This document shows, piece after piece, positions 45,572 to 53,995 of a stretch of DNA of 64,000 nucleotides. The DNA is from JABDJZ01 sp047611125 (GTDB lineage: Bacteria; Bacteroidota; Rhodothermia; Rhodothermales; UBA10348), in contig JBLFXH010000001.1 in NCBI GenBank assembly GCA_047611125.1, positions 1 through 64,000 on the forward strand, given 5' to 3'. Within the stretch, counting starts at the first letter, position 1; every line of letters starts with the position of its first letter. The translations under genes were made by a program, and so were the position numbers. The notes below the pieces were generated by a model. That model did not search any database and had not been told where the DNA came from. It saw only the letters and a program-made list of their open reading frames with translations.

Positions 45572-47557
45572 TTACATCTCGGCGGCTAGCCTCGAGATGG
45601 CCTGGGCAAGCATCGTTGCCTTTCCGCTGTCTGCCGCACGAACGGCATCTGCGGAGACCTCGGTAGCCAAGGTCAGCAGCATGCGCTTCTGAGCGGCCGA
45701 AGAAGCAGACTTAGCCTGTCCGAGACTCGATCGAATTGCCATGATCCGGGAGCCGGAGAGGCCATTGCTGCGCTCCAGCTGATCCAGATAGGAACCCGCG
45801 AGTGCGAAGGAAGCCGGCCACGCGTACTGAGGCTGACCCTGAGCGTTCAGGTAGTCCAGCTTAACAGTCTTGGAGGCGGCGATCTCGTTGGCCGAGATCG
45901 CCGCACTCGGCGTGAGCTCGAAGATGTCCAGTCCGCGACCGATTTCGGAGCTGACCATCACTCCGTTGTACCAGTAGACGGACCAGCTGCCGCCGTTACC
46001 CATCTGATTCGCGTCAATGGGCCCGCGATCGTGAAAGGCAATCTCGATGGCATTCGAGGGATCCGTCCAATCGAAGATGGAAATACCGCCCTGATACCAA
46101 GACTGGACCATGACTTCGCGCCCCGGAATGGGAATCATGGAGCCGTTATGGGCAACGCAGTTCTCCACGGACGTCTGAGGTGCGGGGAGCTTGTAGTAGC
46201 TCTTGAAGTCCATCACGCCATCGTCAATTGTAAAGATGGCGTTGGCGCCCCACTCCTTTGGATCCATTGCGCGGCACTTGGGCTGACCGCCTCCGCCCCA
46301 CTCGTCCGTGAAGAGGACCTTGGCGCCGTCGTTGCTGAACGTGGCCGAGTGCCAGTAGGAGAAGTTGGAGTCGGCCACGGCATCCATCCGCTTTGGATTT
46401 TCAGGATCCCGGATGTCTAGGAGAAGACCGTAGCCCTCGCAGGCTCCGCCGGCAATCCCAAGCGCGGGGTAGAGCGTGATGTCGTGACACTGGGTCGGGC
46501 CTGGCGCAGGTCCCGCGTCTTCACCTTCTGCAGGGGGGGCACCGAACCGCTCACGGATAATCGCCGGAAGCGCCTCGCGGAAGGCCGCAGAGTCGGCAGC
46601 CGTGGCTTCTCCAACGCCTCGCTCGGTCATGAAGCCGGCAAGCATCGGACCTACGAACCGATCTGGAACGACGGTTTCCGAACCTCCGAAATCAACAATG
46701 AAGGCACCGCGTGCGCGTGCTTCTTCCAGTGCTGCTGCATCGGCCGGAGAGGCCCCGTGCTGGGGCGGTGCCACCAGGTTGTCAAAGATCCGAGGTGAAC
46801 TCACGATGGCCGCGGCTGCAGGGTTGGCCAATGGCACTTTGATCACTTCGATCCTGAACAGGGCCGAGTTCGGATCCTCGTCCGGTGCTGCGTCTGAGCA
46901 GCCGGGCAGTTCTTCTTCAGGCCTCACGGGTGCCGAACCGGAGACATACACATAGACATTATCGTCGTCGTTCGGGTCTTTCAAGACCGAATGTGTATGC
47001 GAACCGCGGCACGTCTGGACATTGCTCACGTACTCGGGATTCCGGATGTCGGCAATGTTGAAAATGCGGATACCGCGGAGGCGCTCAGCGCTCGCACGCT
47101 CCTCCACACCCTGAGCACCACAATCAAGCCGGCCTCCCGTACCCTCGCCGGATACGAACATCAAGTCCCCGTAGACAGAGACATCGCTTTGAGACGCCGG
47201 GCACACGTACTCGGTCACGAGCTCAGGCGAGCTCGGGTTGGAGATGTCCCAGATGATGACGCCGTTGTAGTTGCCCTGAAGAGCGTACTGCCCCTTGAAG
47301 GCTAGGTCAGAGTTGGTGATGCCCACAAAAGCTTCGGGCGGGGGCGTGCTGGAGAGCAAGCTCATGTTCCAGATGGCTTCCTCGGCATCGAAGAGGCCGG
47401 CGCCCAGGCCAACGCGTGGATCTGGACTTGGTGGCGTAATCCGCATGGTTGCGGTGTTGTCCATGACGGACTTGGGTGCACAGGCGGAAAGGCCAAGTAG
47501 GCCTACCAGTGCCAGAACGAATGTATATCGCAAGGGAGTGGTTGGTGGGGACGCCAA
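45572..47557 (-). CDS. LVIVD-repeat-type lipoprotein
   Basis: A 661-residue lipoprotein with lipobox LSAC (Cys26). The mature part has propeller-like LVIVD-type repeats: GNYNGVIIWDISNPSSPELV, VYGDLMFVSGEGTG, GIRIFNIADIRNPEYVSNV, GYGLLLDIRDPENPKRMDAV and GGISIFDWTDPSNAIEIAFHD. Large insertions (for example about 230-330) separate the blades. The C-terminal 110 residues are helical. A TTG start (47557) or TTG at 47533 both give the same lipoprotein signal. It follows the DUF305 gene on the same strand with a 6-bp gap. Function unknown. It is probably an outer-surface propeller. Confidence 0.8.
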   Translation of the reverse strand: MASPPTTPLRYTFVLALVGLLGLSACAPKSVMDNTATMRITPPSPDPRVGLGAGLFDAEEAIWNMSLLSSTPPPEAFVGITNSDLAFKGQYALQGNYNGVIIWDISNPSSPELVTEYVCPASQSDVSVYGDLMFVSGEGTGGRLDCGAQGVEERASAERLRGIRIFNIADIRNPEYVSNVQTCRGSHTHSVLKDPNDDDNVYVYVSGSAPVRPEEELPGCSDAAPDEDPNSALFRIEVIKVPLANPAAAAIVSSPRIFDNLVAPPQHGASPADAAALEEARARGAFIVDFGGSETVVPDRFVGPMLAGFMTERGVGEATAADSAAFREALPAIIRERFGAPPAEGEDAGPAPGPTQCHDITLYPALGIAGGACEGYGLLLDIRDPENPKRMDAVADSNFSYWHSATFSNDGAKVLFTDEWGGGGQPKCRAMDPKEWGANAIFTIDDGVMDFKSYYKLPAPQTSVENCVAHNGSMIPIPGREVMVQSWYQGGISIFDWTDPSNAIEIAFHDRGPIDANQMGNGGSWSVYWYNGVMVSSEIGRGLDIFELTPSAAISANEIAASKTVKLDYLNAQGQPQYAWPASFALAGSYLDQLERSNGLSGSRIMAIRSSLGQAKSASSAAQKRMLLTLATEVSADAVRAADSGKATMLAQAISRLAAEM

Positions 47558-47563
47558 AAAGGT

Positions 47564-48220
47564 CTAGCGGTCCTGGGTGGTGGGGAATAACGAGTCGAGC
47601 ATGCGCCTCATGCGGGCAATCTCGGTGATCTGGTCGACGTGAATGTCTGAGGAAAGTTTAAAGGCTGCCTCATCCTGTCCGGCCTCATCTTGGCCGAAGA
47701 GGTCGTCGACCATGGATACGGCACCCTGATGATGCTGGATCATATAAGTGAGGAACAGGCGATCGAAGTCGGGTCCGGAGCTGGACGCCAATTCTTCCAA
47801 TTGCTCAGACGAGAGCATACCGGGCATCATCGTATGCTCGCCGCCGCCGTGAATCATGAGCTGCGTTCCATCAATGTGGACTTCCGGCACAGTTTGATCC
47901 CGGTCACCCAGCCAGCGCTGCATGCTGGCAATTTCATCATTCTGCGCGTTGATAATTCGGGCCGCGAGCGTTCGTACCTGAGAGCTTGAAGCCTGCTCAG
48001 GGGCCATCCGGGCCATTATCAGGGCTTGCGCATGGTGGCCGATCATGCCAGTCATGAAGGCGACCTCGGCTTCCGTGAAGGACTGCCTTGCGCTGTCGAG
48101 GCGGGCCCAGTAGAGGGCCTCCAGGGCTTGGGTGTCAGCCTGAGAGGAGGAGGCCTGGTTGCTGCCGGCGCAGCCTGCCAAAAAGCAGGCCGCTAAACCG
48201 ATGCTTAGGAGTCGATGCAT
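47564..48220 (-). CDS. DUF305 family lipoprotein
   Basis: A 218-residue lipoprotein with lipobox LAGC (Cys17). The mature part contains two DUF305 halves, each with a double-His: MTGMIGHHAQALIMARM (His62, His63) and YMIQHHQGAVSMVDDLF. His/Met-rich helices suggest metal, perhaps copper, binding, as in other DUF305 proteins. Its stop lies 6 bp before the LVIVD lipoprotein start. These two families often sit together, so they may form one outer-surface complex. A palindrome lies upstream. Confidence 0.85.
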   Translation of the reverse strand: MHRLLSIGLAACFLAGCAGSNQASSSQADTQALEALYWARLDSARQSFTEAEVAFMTGMIGHHAQALIMARMAPEQASSSQVRTLAARIINAQNDEIASMQRWLGDRDQTVPEVHIDGTQLMIHGGGEHTMMPGMLSSEQLEELASSSGPDFDRLFLTYMIQHHQGAVSMVDDLFGQDEAGQDEAAFKLSSDIHVDQITEIARMRRMLDSLFPTTQDR

Positions 48221-48250
48221 GCAAAGGAAAAGAGAGAGTGGCTGCCAACC

Positions 48251-48271
48251 CGAATGCTAGCGCTAGGTTCG
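48251..48271. promoter_or_regulatory. Imperfect palindrome upstream of the DUF305 gene
   Basis: A 21-base imperfect inverted repeat centred on the perfect palindrome CTAGCGCTAG (48257-48266), flanked by CGAA on the left and TTCG on the right. It starts 31 bp upstream of the DUF305 start codon and is a candidate operator for the DUF305-LVIVD unit. A role is not shown. Confidence 0.35.
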
Positions 48272-48343
48272 GTTAGTGAAAGGCCACTGCTGCGGCGTTT
48301 CCCTTTCCGTTTCACTTGGGCAATCCGGGAGCTAACGATACCG

Positions 48344-48372
48344 TTGAAACCCGTACGGCTGACATCATTATT
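48344..48372 (+). promoter_or_regulatory. Promoter of the tRNA-Pro gene
   Basis: TTGAAA at 48344-48349 and CATTAT at 48366-48371 are separated by 16 bases (17 to ATTATT). This fits a sigma-70-type promoter with a start about 48378, nine bases before the tRNA. The whole set is followed directly by the tRNA. Confidence 0.55.
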
Positions 48373-48386
48373 GGATGCGGTCATTT

Positions 48387-48460
48387 CGGGGTGTAGCGCA
48401 GCCCGGTAGCGCGCCTCGTTCGGGACGAGGAGGTTGTGGGTTCAAATCCCGCCATCCCGA
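48387..48460 (+). tRNA. tRNA-Pro (anticodon CGG)
   Basis: A 74-nt cloverleaf. Acceptor stem CGGGGTG pairs with CATCCCG, with one G-U, and the discriminator is A. The anticodon arm CCTCG-TTCGGGA-CGAGG gives anticodon CGG, reading CCG proline codons, and the T arm contains GTTCAAATC. The 3' CCA is not encoded (next bases CGC). A promoter lies just upstream and a hairpin with T-run downstream. Confidence 0.95.
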
Positions 48461-48471
48461 CGCAAGGCGGT

Positions 48472-48500
48472 CCGTCTGAATTCAGGCGGGCGGTCTTTTT
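48472..48500 (+). terminator. Terminator after tRNA-Pro
   Basis: CCGTCTG pairs with CAGGCGG (one G-U) around AATT, followed within a few bases by TCTTTTT. It begins 12 bases after the tRNA 3' end. Confidence 0.6.
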
Positions 48501-48538
48501 GCATACCTCTGGTGCCAACTGTCCAGCGCCGCGGTCGG

Positions 48539-49174
48539 CTACTGGAGGGGCTCCGCAAAGGCTGCAGCGAGCCTTTCGAAAAACCGCCCCACGTGCAATC
48601 CGTCCATCAGAGCGTGATGGACGGTCACCGAGACGGGCATCATTAGCCGTCCCTCGCGCTCTTCGAACCGGCCGAAGACCAGCTTTGGGACCGAGTCTTC
48701 GCGTCCCCATTTTCGGGGGTGGCTGACACTGGTAAAGGAAACCCAGGGCACCCAGGAAAAATGGATCATGTCCGTTCGATCCCAACGCGGGTCCATCTCC
48801 TGCGGGGGGGCGTCAAGCGCTTTTCTGCCGGCATCCATGCTGGCGAGGAATAGCTGCAGGTCCTCACTGTACTCGAAGTAGAGGAACGCGAAGCTGTCAT
48901 CGTCCAGGAGTGTTGTTGTCGAGCCGTGAATGATCTTGTTCACCACAACGCGGCCCTTCTCGAGTCGATACCGAAACGGCTCGCAGGCATTTACCACACC
49001 CATCGTCTTGAAAAGCACGGCTCGAGAGAACGGGATGCCAGCGGACTTGGCCCCCCTTCTCAGGTCCGTGACATCCACGGGGGCCGTGATATCAAAGAAA
49101 GGATTGTCGAAGTCCCGGAAGTATTCGAATGCCGCCTTCCGCGACCAGCTCTCTATGTCCAGATACTCAGGCAT
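48539..49174 (-). CDS. CatA-like O-acetyltransferase
   Basis: Start at ATG 49174 (AGG sequence just upstream); GTG 49192 is possible. The 211-residue product follows the chloramphenicol acetyltransferase layout: EYFRDFDNPFFDITAPVDVT at the start, DSFAFLYFEYSEDLQLF, IHFSWVPWVSFTSVSHP, and the catalytic motif SVTVHHALMDGLHVGRFFE near the C-terminus, with the acid-base His in HHALMDG. The trimeric family acetylates chloramphenicol or other hydroxyls. Many chromosomal homologues have unknown substrates, so resistance is not implied. It is divergent from the imuB gene. Confidence 0.85.
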   Translation of the reverse strand: MPEYLDIESWSRKAAFEYFRDFDNPFFDITAPVDVTDLRRGAKSAGIPFSRAVLFKTMGVVNACEPFRYRLEKGRVVVNKIIHGSTTTLLDDDSFAFLYFEYSEDLQLFLASMDAGRKALDAPPQEMDPRWDRTDMIHFSWVPWVSFTSVSHPRKWGREDSVPKLVFGRFEEREGRLMMPVSVTVHHALMDGLHVGRFFERLAAAFAEPLQ

Positions 49175-49246
49175 GTTGACCTGACAATACACACTTTTTG
49201 ACCATCACCCAGACAGTCGGGGCAAAAGTATTTACGCACACATGCG

Positions 49247-49277
49247 TTGACACACATATAGTACACATATTATAGTA
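49247..49277 (+). promoter_or_regulatory. Promoter and direct-repeat operator candidate of imuB cassette
   Basis: TTGACA at 49247-49252 and TATAGT at 49271-49276 are 18 bp apart, a good sigma-70-type promoter. Direct repeats overlap it: ACACATAT at 49252-49259 and 49263-49270 (11-bp period), and TATAGTA at 49257-49263 and 49271-49277 (14-bp period). The AT-rich patch stands out from the GC-rich surroundings and is placed where a LexA-like repressor would occlude RNA polymerase. It is not a known LexA consensus. Confidence 0.5.
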
Positions 49278-49300
49278 GGGGTCCCACCTGTCCGTAGCTA

Positions 49301-50497
49301 TTGCTGCGGGCAATCACTCCACCCCACCAGGCGTGTCCGTTGACTGGTTGTTTTACGATTAAGCAGTACCCTGCATGGGCATTGTCTCTGGTCAAGCGAT
49401 GTGACCCTCGACGTCCTCTAGTCGTGCAGGAAGATGCGCACATCATTGCGCTCAACCGTCACGCTACGGCCGCCGGACTGGAGGTAGGAATGACCGCGAC
49501 ACGCGCCCGATCTCTGTGTCCGTCAGCCATTCTGCTTCTACGAGACGCGGTATCAGAGTACTGTGCGTGGGAGCATGTGATAGAGCAGATCCATAGGATC
49601 ACACCGTTTCTGGAGAGCACGCAGCCGGTGGCGTGGTTCGATGCCCTCGCGCCTGAGATTCGCGAGACAGCTTCGCGGCTGCGGGCCTGTGTGGGGTTTG
49701 CTCCGGACCGGACGACGGCGCATCTCGCGGCAGTCTGGTCCGCTTCCGGAAGAACCACCGCTATTCCCAAGCAGAAGGTTGACGCCTTTCTGGATGCCTT
49801 CCCGAGCCGGCTGCTCGTGGAGGCCGGGTTCAGTGAAGCGCTCGCCGACGGGCTGGAGCTACTGGGATGCACAAGACTGGGCCCGGCCCGCCGACTCAAC
49901 AAACGGCAGATCGTGCTGGCATTCGGCAAGGAGGGGGAACGACTTCACACCGCATTGCACCCGTCTGCGTCCAAGCGCGTCTCGACATTCCATCCGGCCC
50001 CCACCGTACGTAGGCACTTCGAACTGGAAGCACCCTGTAGTCAGGCAGGTGACCTGCTCCCGATCGTGAGCCAGCTGACGGAGAAGGTGGCTCGCGCCAT
50101 GAAGGAGCAGTTTGCCGGACAGATCCGGATTGTCCTTCATCTGGAGGGCAACCGTCCCTGCCATGGGTCGCGTGTGCTGCCGCATCCCACTTCACGGGCC
50201 GATACCCTCGAACGATTCGCCCTCCGCCTTGGCGCGGAGATGCTGGGCCGCCTGCATCAAGAGTCCCGGACCAATGAATCACGGCCCATCGACATTGACC
50301 GCATTGACCTAATCCTGGCAAGCCTGATGACCGGTGACCTGGTGCAGGCATCTCTGTTTGGCGAGAAGCTCAGGCAGGTGACCAGTGCCGTGGGTGATGT
50401 CCACCGGAAGTACCCCAATGCCATCAAGCGTAGCGTGGTGAGAGCGGGCGCCCACTTCCACGAGGACCGCTTCGGGATGAACACCTGGGGGACATGA
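49301..50497 (+). CDS. imuB: ImuB-like inactive Y-family DNA polymerase
   Basis: A 398-residue Y-family protein that would link translesion polymerase DnaE2 to the sliding clamp. It has the fold order (CFTIKQYPAWALSL, RHATAAGLEVGMTATRARSLCP, TQPVAWFDALAPE) but lacks the catalytic acidic pairs of active Y-polymerases: the segment normally carrying SIDEA reads QPVAWFDAL. Near the C-terminus QASLF fits a clamp-binding motif. The frame starts at TTG 49301. The family-like sequence begins near a second TTG at 49340, so either may be the true start. Stop overlaps the DUF6504 gene (ATGA), which in turn overlaps dnaE2. Confidence 0.85.
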   Translation: MLRAITPPHQACPLTGCFTIKQYPAWALSLVKRCDPRRPLVVQEDAHIIALNRHATAAGLEVGMTATRARSLCPSAILLLRDAVSEYCAWEHVIEQIHRITPFLESTQPVAWFDALAPEIRETASRLRACVGFAPDRTTAHLAAVWSASGRTTAIPKQKVDAFLDAFPSRLLVEAGFSEALADGLELLGCTRLGPARRLNKRQIVLAFGKEGERLHTALHPSASKRVSTFHPAPTVRRHFELEAPCSQAGDLLPIVSQLTEKVARAMKEQFAGQIRIVLHLEGNRPCHGSRVLPHPTSRADTLERFALRLGAEMLGRLHQESRTNESRPIDIDRIDLILASLMTGDLVQASLFGEKLRQVTSAVGDVHRKYPNAIKRSVVRAGAHFHEDRFGMNTWGT

Positions 50498-50733
50498 AGA
50501 AACGCACTATAAAGGCGGAAGTGTGGTTTGACGGAAGTCACCCGATGATCCTGCAACGAGAGGGGTGGGCTGAGCCCATCCAGGCGGTTATTGAGCGTTG
50601 GGATGTACGGGGGAGGTGGTGGGCATCCGACACGCAGCGCCATTACATGACGGTGCGAACGGAGCGGGGCACCTTTGAACTCTGTGGTGACCGAAGCACA
50701 CGTAACTGGATCATCACAGTGGTGTACGACTGA
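50494..50733 (+). CDS. DUF6504 family protein of the mutagenesis cassette
   Basis: A 79-residue protein with the DUF6504 pattern: QREGWAEPIQAVIERWDVRGRWW and HYMTVRTERGTFELCGDRSTRNWIITVVYD. It overlaps imuB by four bases and the dnaE2 start by one (TGATG), so the three genes are translated together. The family is found in mutasome cassettes next to imuB/dnaE2. Its role is not established. Confidence 0.85.
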   Translation: MKKRTIKAEVWFDGSHPMILQREGWAEPIQAVIERWDVRGRWWASDTQRHYMTVRTERGTFELCGDRSTRNWIITVVYD

Positions 50734-53700
50734 TGTTTGCCCACCTCCACACCCGAAGCTGGTTTTCCTTCCAGGCAGGAGGGTCTCCGCCAGAAGCGCT
50801 ACCGGAAGCCGCTGTCAAACAGGGAGTCCAGGCCGTTGCTCTGACCGAGCGCCACGGCACGTACGGGGTAGTCCGGTTTCAGCGTGCCTGCCAGCAACTG
50901 GGTGTTCAGCACATCTTCGGAGCGGAGGTCCCGGTTGATGGCCACGATCTTGTACTCATTGCCAGTAACAGGGAGGGGTATGCGAATATCTGTTGGCTGC
51001 TCACACAAGCGCACCTCCGGTCCAGGGAAGAGCCAACGGCTACTCTGGCAGAGCTCGCCTCGGCCCACGAAAACATCTTCTGCCTCACCGGGACAGAGGC
51101 TGGCCCCATCTATCCGCTCCTTCAACACTTCAAGCATCAGGAGGCTGCCCGTTGGGTGCACACCCTCTACGACATATTCGGAGAACGCCTGTCACTCGAG
51201 GTAACCCATCAGCGTCGGAAAGGCGATGATCGACGGCTCGCCCACCTGCTCCAGTTGGCCAGGCAGACGGGGGTCCCCCCGGTAGCTACGGGCGATGTGC
51301 GGTTTGCCGTACCGGGTGACTACTGGCGGTACGATCTCCTGACCTGCGTCCGCCACGGGATCACAGTCTTCGATGACCATCCGGAGCGTCCATCCAATTC
51401 GATGGCTTACCTCCAGGCCGAAGCCGAGCTGCTGCGCAGGGGACTTCCAAAGGAAGCCATCCACCGTTCGGGCGAGATCGCCCAGATGTGCAAGGTGGAT
51501 TTGATACCCGGCCACATCATACCGCCGGGAACGAAACTGCCGGAAGGCGTCACCTCCGTAGACCTCCTCAAGAAGAAGGCGAATCTGGCCTTCGAAGAGA
51601 AGTACTCGCCCGGCTCGCCTAATCGGGTGGCAGCGCGCCAGCGGCTGGACAAGGAGCTCCATGTGATTGTTGACCTGGATGTTCAGGAGTTCTTCCTGGT
51701 GGTAAAGGAAGTGGTTGATGAGGCACGCCGCCGCGGCATCCGCTGCCTGGGAAGGGGCTCGGCAGCCAACTCTATCGTGACTTACCTGCTTGGGATTACG
51801 GTGGTCTGTCCCATCGACCACAACCTTCTCTTTGAGCGCTTCCTCCATCGCGGCCGACAGGGGACGCCCGATATCGACCTGGACTTTGATTCGAGTCGCC
51901 GGATGGAAATCATCGAGTGGATGGAGGAGCGCTTTGGGATGGACCATACGGCGATGGCGGCCACGATTGATCGATACCTGACAAAGTCGGCGGTCCAGGA
52001 CACGGCCAAGGCGCTTGGCTGGCCCGCCGAGATGGCCGTTCAGATGTCGAAGGGCTGTGGCCACGCGCTCCCAAGCGACGAGGAAAACGCGGCGCACATC
52101 AGGTCAGTGGCCGGAGGTGACTCTCCCCTGCTCGAGATCCTGATCAAGGCCGCCACCAACCTGGTGGGATGCCCTCGCCATCTGGGCCAGCACTCTGGAG
52201 GCATGGTGCTCACGCGTCAGCCCATCCGGTACTTTACGCCCCTGCAGGTTTCGGCGAATGGAGTCCGCGTGGTCCAGTTTGACAAGGACGACCTCGAGTG
52301 GTTGGGTCTGGTTAAGCTGGACGTGCTGGCTCTTCGAATGCTGGGGACGGTGTCTGAGGCCACCATGATTGCCAATGACCTTGCGCCCGACGACGAGCCC
52401 ATCGTACTGGATGAACTCCCCCTGGATGACCCAGACGTGTATGACATGATCTGCGAAGGCGACGTACTGGGGCTCTTCCAGATCGAATCCCCCGCGCAGC
52501 AGAGTGCGGGATCCAGAATCCAGTCGCGCAACATGCAGGATCTGATCAAACAGATCTCTCTAGTTCGTCCGGGCCCCATTCAGGGAGGGCTGATGCACCC
52601 GTTCATCCGGCGTCACCGGGGATTGGAGAAGGTCCGGTATGACCACCCCATCCTTGAGCGCATTCTGGAGGACACCTACGGGGTGATCATTTTTCAGGAG
52701 CAGGTCCTGGAGGTAGCGCACCAGTTTGCCGGCTGGTCACTGGACCGGGCGGACTCGTTCCGCCGATTGATGTCCAAGTTCAGAGACCCCGGTGAGATGG
52801 AGTCGATGCGCGAAGGATTTGTCCAGTCTTCGATGGAGACGAATGATGTCCCCGAAGAGGCGGCAAACAGGGTCTTCGATCAGGTATCTAAGTTTGTGGG
52901 CTACGGGTTCTGTCGGTCTCACGCGGCGTCGTTTGCCTTGACCGTCTATCACAGCGCGTATCTGAAGCGGCATCATCCGGAGGCCTTCTTTGCGGGACTG
53001 ATGCAGCACAGGCCGGGCATGTATGCGCAGATGACGCTTGAGCAGGACGCGCGGAGGCATGGTGTACTGGTCCTGGTGCCGGACATCAACAAGTCAGGCC
53101 TTCGCTATCAGTTGGAGGAGGTCGAAGGCAAGTTGGCCATTCGGAAGCCACTGACGTCGGTGAAAGGCGTACAGGGGTCCTTGGCCGAGGTATCGGTACT
53201 GGAACGGGAGCTGCAGTCCTTCGCGTCCCTAGAGGAGTTCTTTCACCGTATTCCGGTGGATGAAAAGCAACTCAAGGCGCTGGTTCAGTCGGGCGCCTTT
53301 GACTCCCTGGAGGGATCCAACCGCACGGCGCTGTACAAGATGAAGGTGCTAGTGCAGCAGTTCCAGAAGGGCGGGGCCAACGCACAGGGAACGTTGCTTG
53401 ATACAACGAGCATGCGTGCGGCTGATCTGCCGGCGCTTCCGGGGATTACCCTTCATAAGAGGCTGGAGTGGGATCTGGCGACGCACTCTGGTCCTCGCGT
53501 CCATCCTATGGTGGTACTGAGAAGAAGCCTGGTATATCACGAAGTGCGACCCATCTCTTTTGTGCAGCAGTTCGGGAAGACGCTCCCCTATGATGAGCGC
53601 CGGCCGCCCATGACCACCGTGTCCGGCCTAGTTATGTTCAGGCAGCGACCAGGGACTGCCAACGGGACCATGTTCATCTTTTTGGAGGATGAATCAGGGT

Positions 53701-53948
53701 TCATTCAGTGCATCTGCCGCCCGAAATGTCGTCAGCGATTTCGTGAGGAGCTCAAGCAAAGCGCGCTGATCATTCGGGGAAGAGTCCAGGTAACGGGCCC
53801 CTGGCGAGGCATCATGGTGGATCATGTTTCGACGTTGAAGGGGGTCATTGGCGGATATCAAGGTCGCCACGGAGGGCCGACATACGGACGAGAGAACAGG
53901 GTCACAGTATTCGGGGAAGCGGTAGGAGAGCCCGGGTTGCAGTCCTGA
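50733..53948 (+). CDS. dnaE2: Error-prone DNA polymerase III alpha subunit DnaE2
   Basis: A 1071-residue C-family translesion polymerase. The PHP domain is N-terminal (HLHTRSWFSF, LTERHGTYGVVRF), and the palm has the catalytic Asp triad in PDIDLDFDSSRR near residue 378 and GLGRGSAANS-type LGRGSAANSIVTYLLG just before. The fingers segment includes GYGFCRSHAASFALTVYHSAYLKRHHPEAF. The C-terminal OB-fold (about 950-1040) reads TTVSGLVMFRQRPGTANGTMFIFLEDESG. Length and HxH PHP pattern fit DnaE2 rather than replicative DnaE1. It ends the cassette; there is no imuA gene nearby. Confidence 0.95.
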   Translation: MFAHLHTRSWFSFQAGGSPPEALPEAAVKQGVQAVALTERHGTYGVVRFQRACQQLGVQHIFGAEVPVDGHDLVLIASNREGYANICWLLTQAHLRSREEPTATLAELASAHENIFCLTGTEAGPIYPLLQHFKHQEAARWVHTLYDIFGERLSLEVTHQRRKGDDRRLAHLLQLARQTGVPPVATGDVRFAVPGDYWRYDLLTCVRHGITVFDDHPERPSNSMAYLQAEAELLRRGLPKEAIHRSGEIAQMCKVDLIPGHIIPPGTKLPEGVTSVDLLKKKANLAFEEKYSPGSPNRVAARQRLDKELHVIVDLDVQEFFLVVKEVVDEARRRGIRCLGRGSAANSIVTYLLGITVVCPIDHNLLFERFLHRGRQGTPDIDLDFDSSRRMEIIEWMEERFGMDHTAMAATIDRYLTKSAVQDTAKALGWPAEMAVQMSKGCGHALPSDEENAAHIRSVAGGDSPLLEILIKAATNLVGCPRHLGQHSGGMVLTRQPIRYFTPLQVSANGVRVVQFDKDDLEWLGLVKLDVLALRMLGTVSEATMIANDLAPDDEPIVLDELPLDDPDVYDMICEGDVLGLFQIESPAQQSAGSRIQSRNMQDLIKQISLVRPGPIQGGLMHPFIRRHRGLEKVRYDHPILERILEDTYGVIIFQEQVLEVAHQFAGWSLDRADSFRRLMSKFRDPGEMESMREGFVQSSMETNDVPEEAANRVFDQVSKFVGYGFCRSHAASFALTVYHSAYLKRHHPEAFFAGLMQHRPGMYAQMTLEQDARRHGVLVLVPDINKSGLRYQLEEVEGKLAIRKPLTSVKGVQGSLAEVSVLERELQSFASLEEFFHRIPVDEKQLKALVQSGAFDSLEGSNRTALYKMKVLVQQFQKGGANAQGTLLDTTSMRAADLPALPGITLHKRLEWDLATHSGPRVHPMVVLRRSLVYHEVRPISFVQQFGKTLPYDERRPPMTTVSGLVMFRQRPGTANGTMFIFLEDESGFIQCICRPKCRQRFREELKQSALIIRGRVQVTGPWRGIMVDHVSTLKGVIGGYQGRHGGPTYGRENRVTVFGEAVGEPGLQS

Positions 53949-53956
53949 TAGACACT

Positions 53957-53974
53957 TGATATATTAGTGATATA
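53957..53974. promoter_or_regulatory. Dyad/direct-repeat operator candidate before the hydroxyproline operon
   Basis: TGATATA occurs at 53957-53963 and 53968-53974 (11-bp period). Within it, TATAT-TAGTG-ATATA (53960-53974) is an inverted repeat with 5-bp arms. This AT-rich element fills the 47-bp gap between dnaE2 and the deaminase gene and overlaps a possible -10 region. It is a plausible site for the operon's GntR regulator. The placement supports this; the identity is inferred. Confidence 0.45.
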
Positions 53975-53995
53975 CATTACCAATCGCGCCACGCC

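Noticed and set aside
48539..49174. The CatA-like gene as an acquired chloramphenicol resistance gene
   Set aside because: There are no mobile element signs around it, composition is like the neighbours, and many chromosomal CatA-like proteins act on other substrates.
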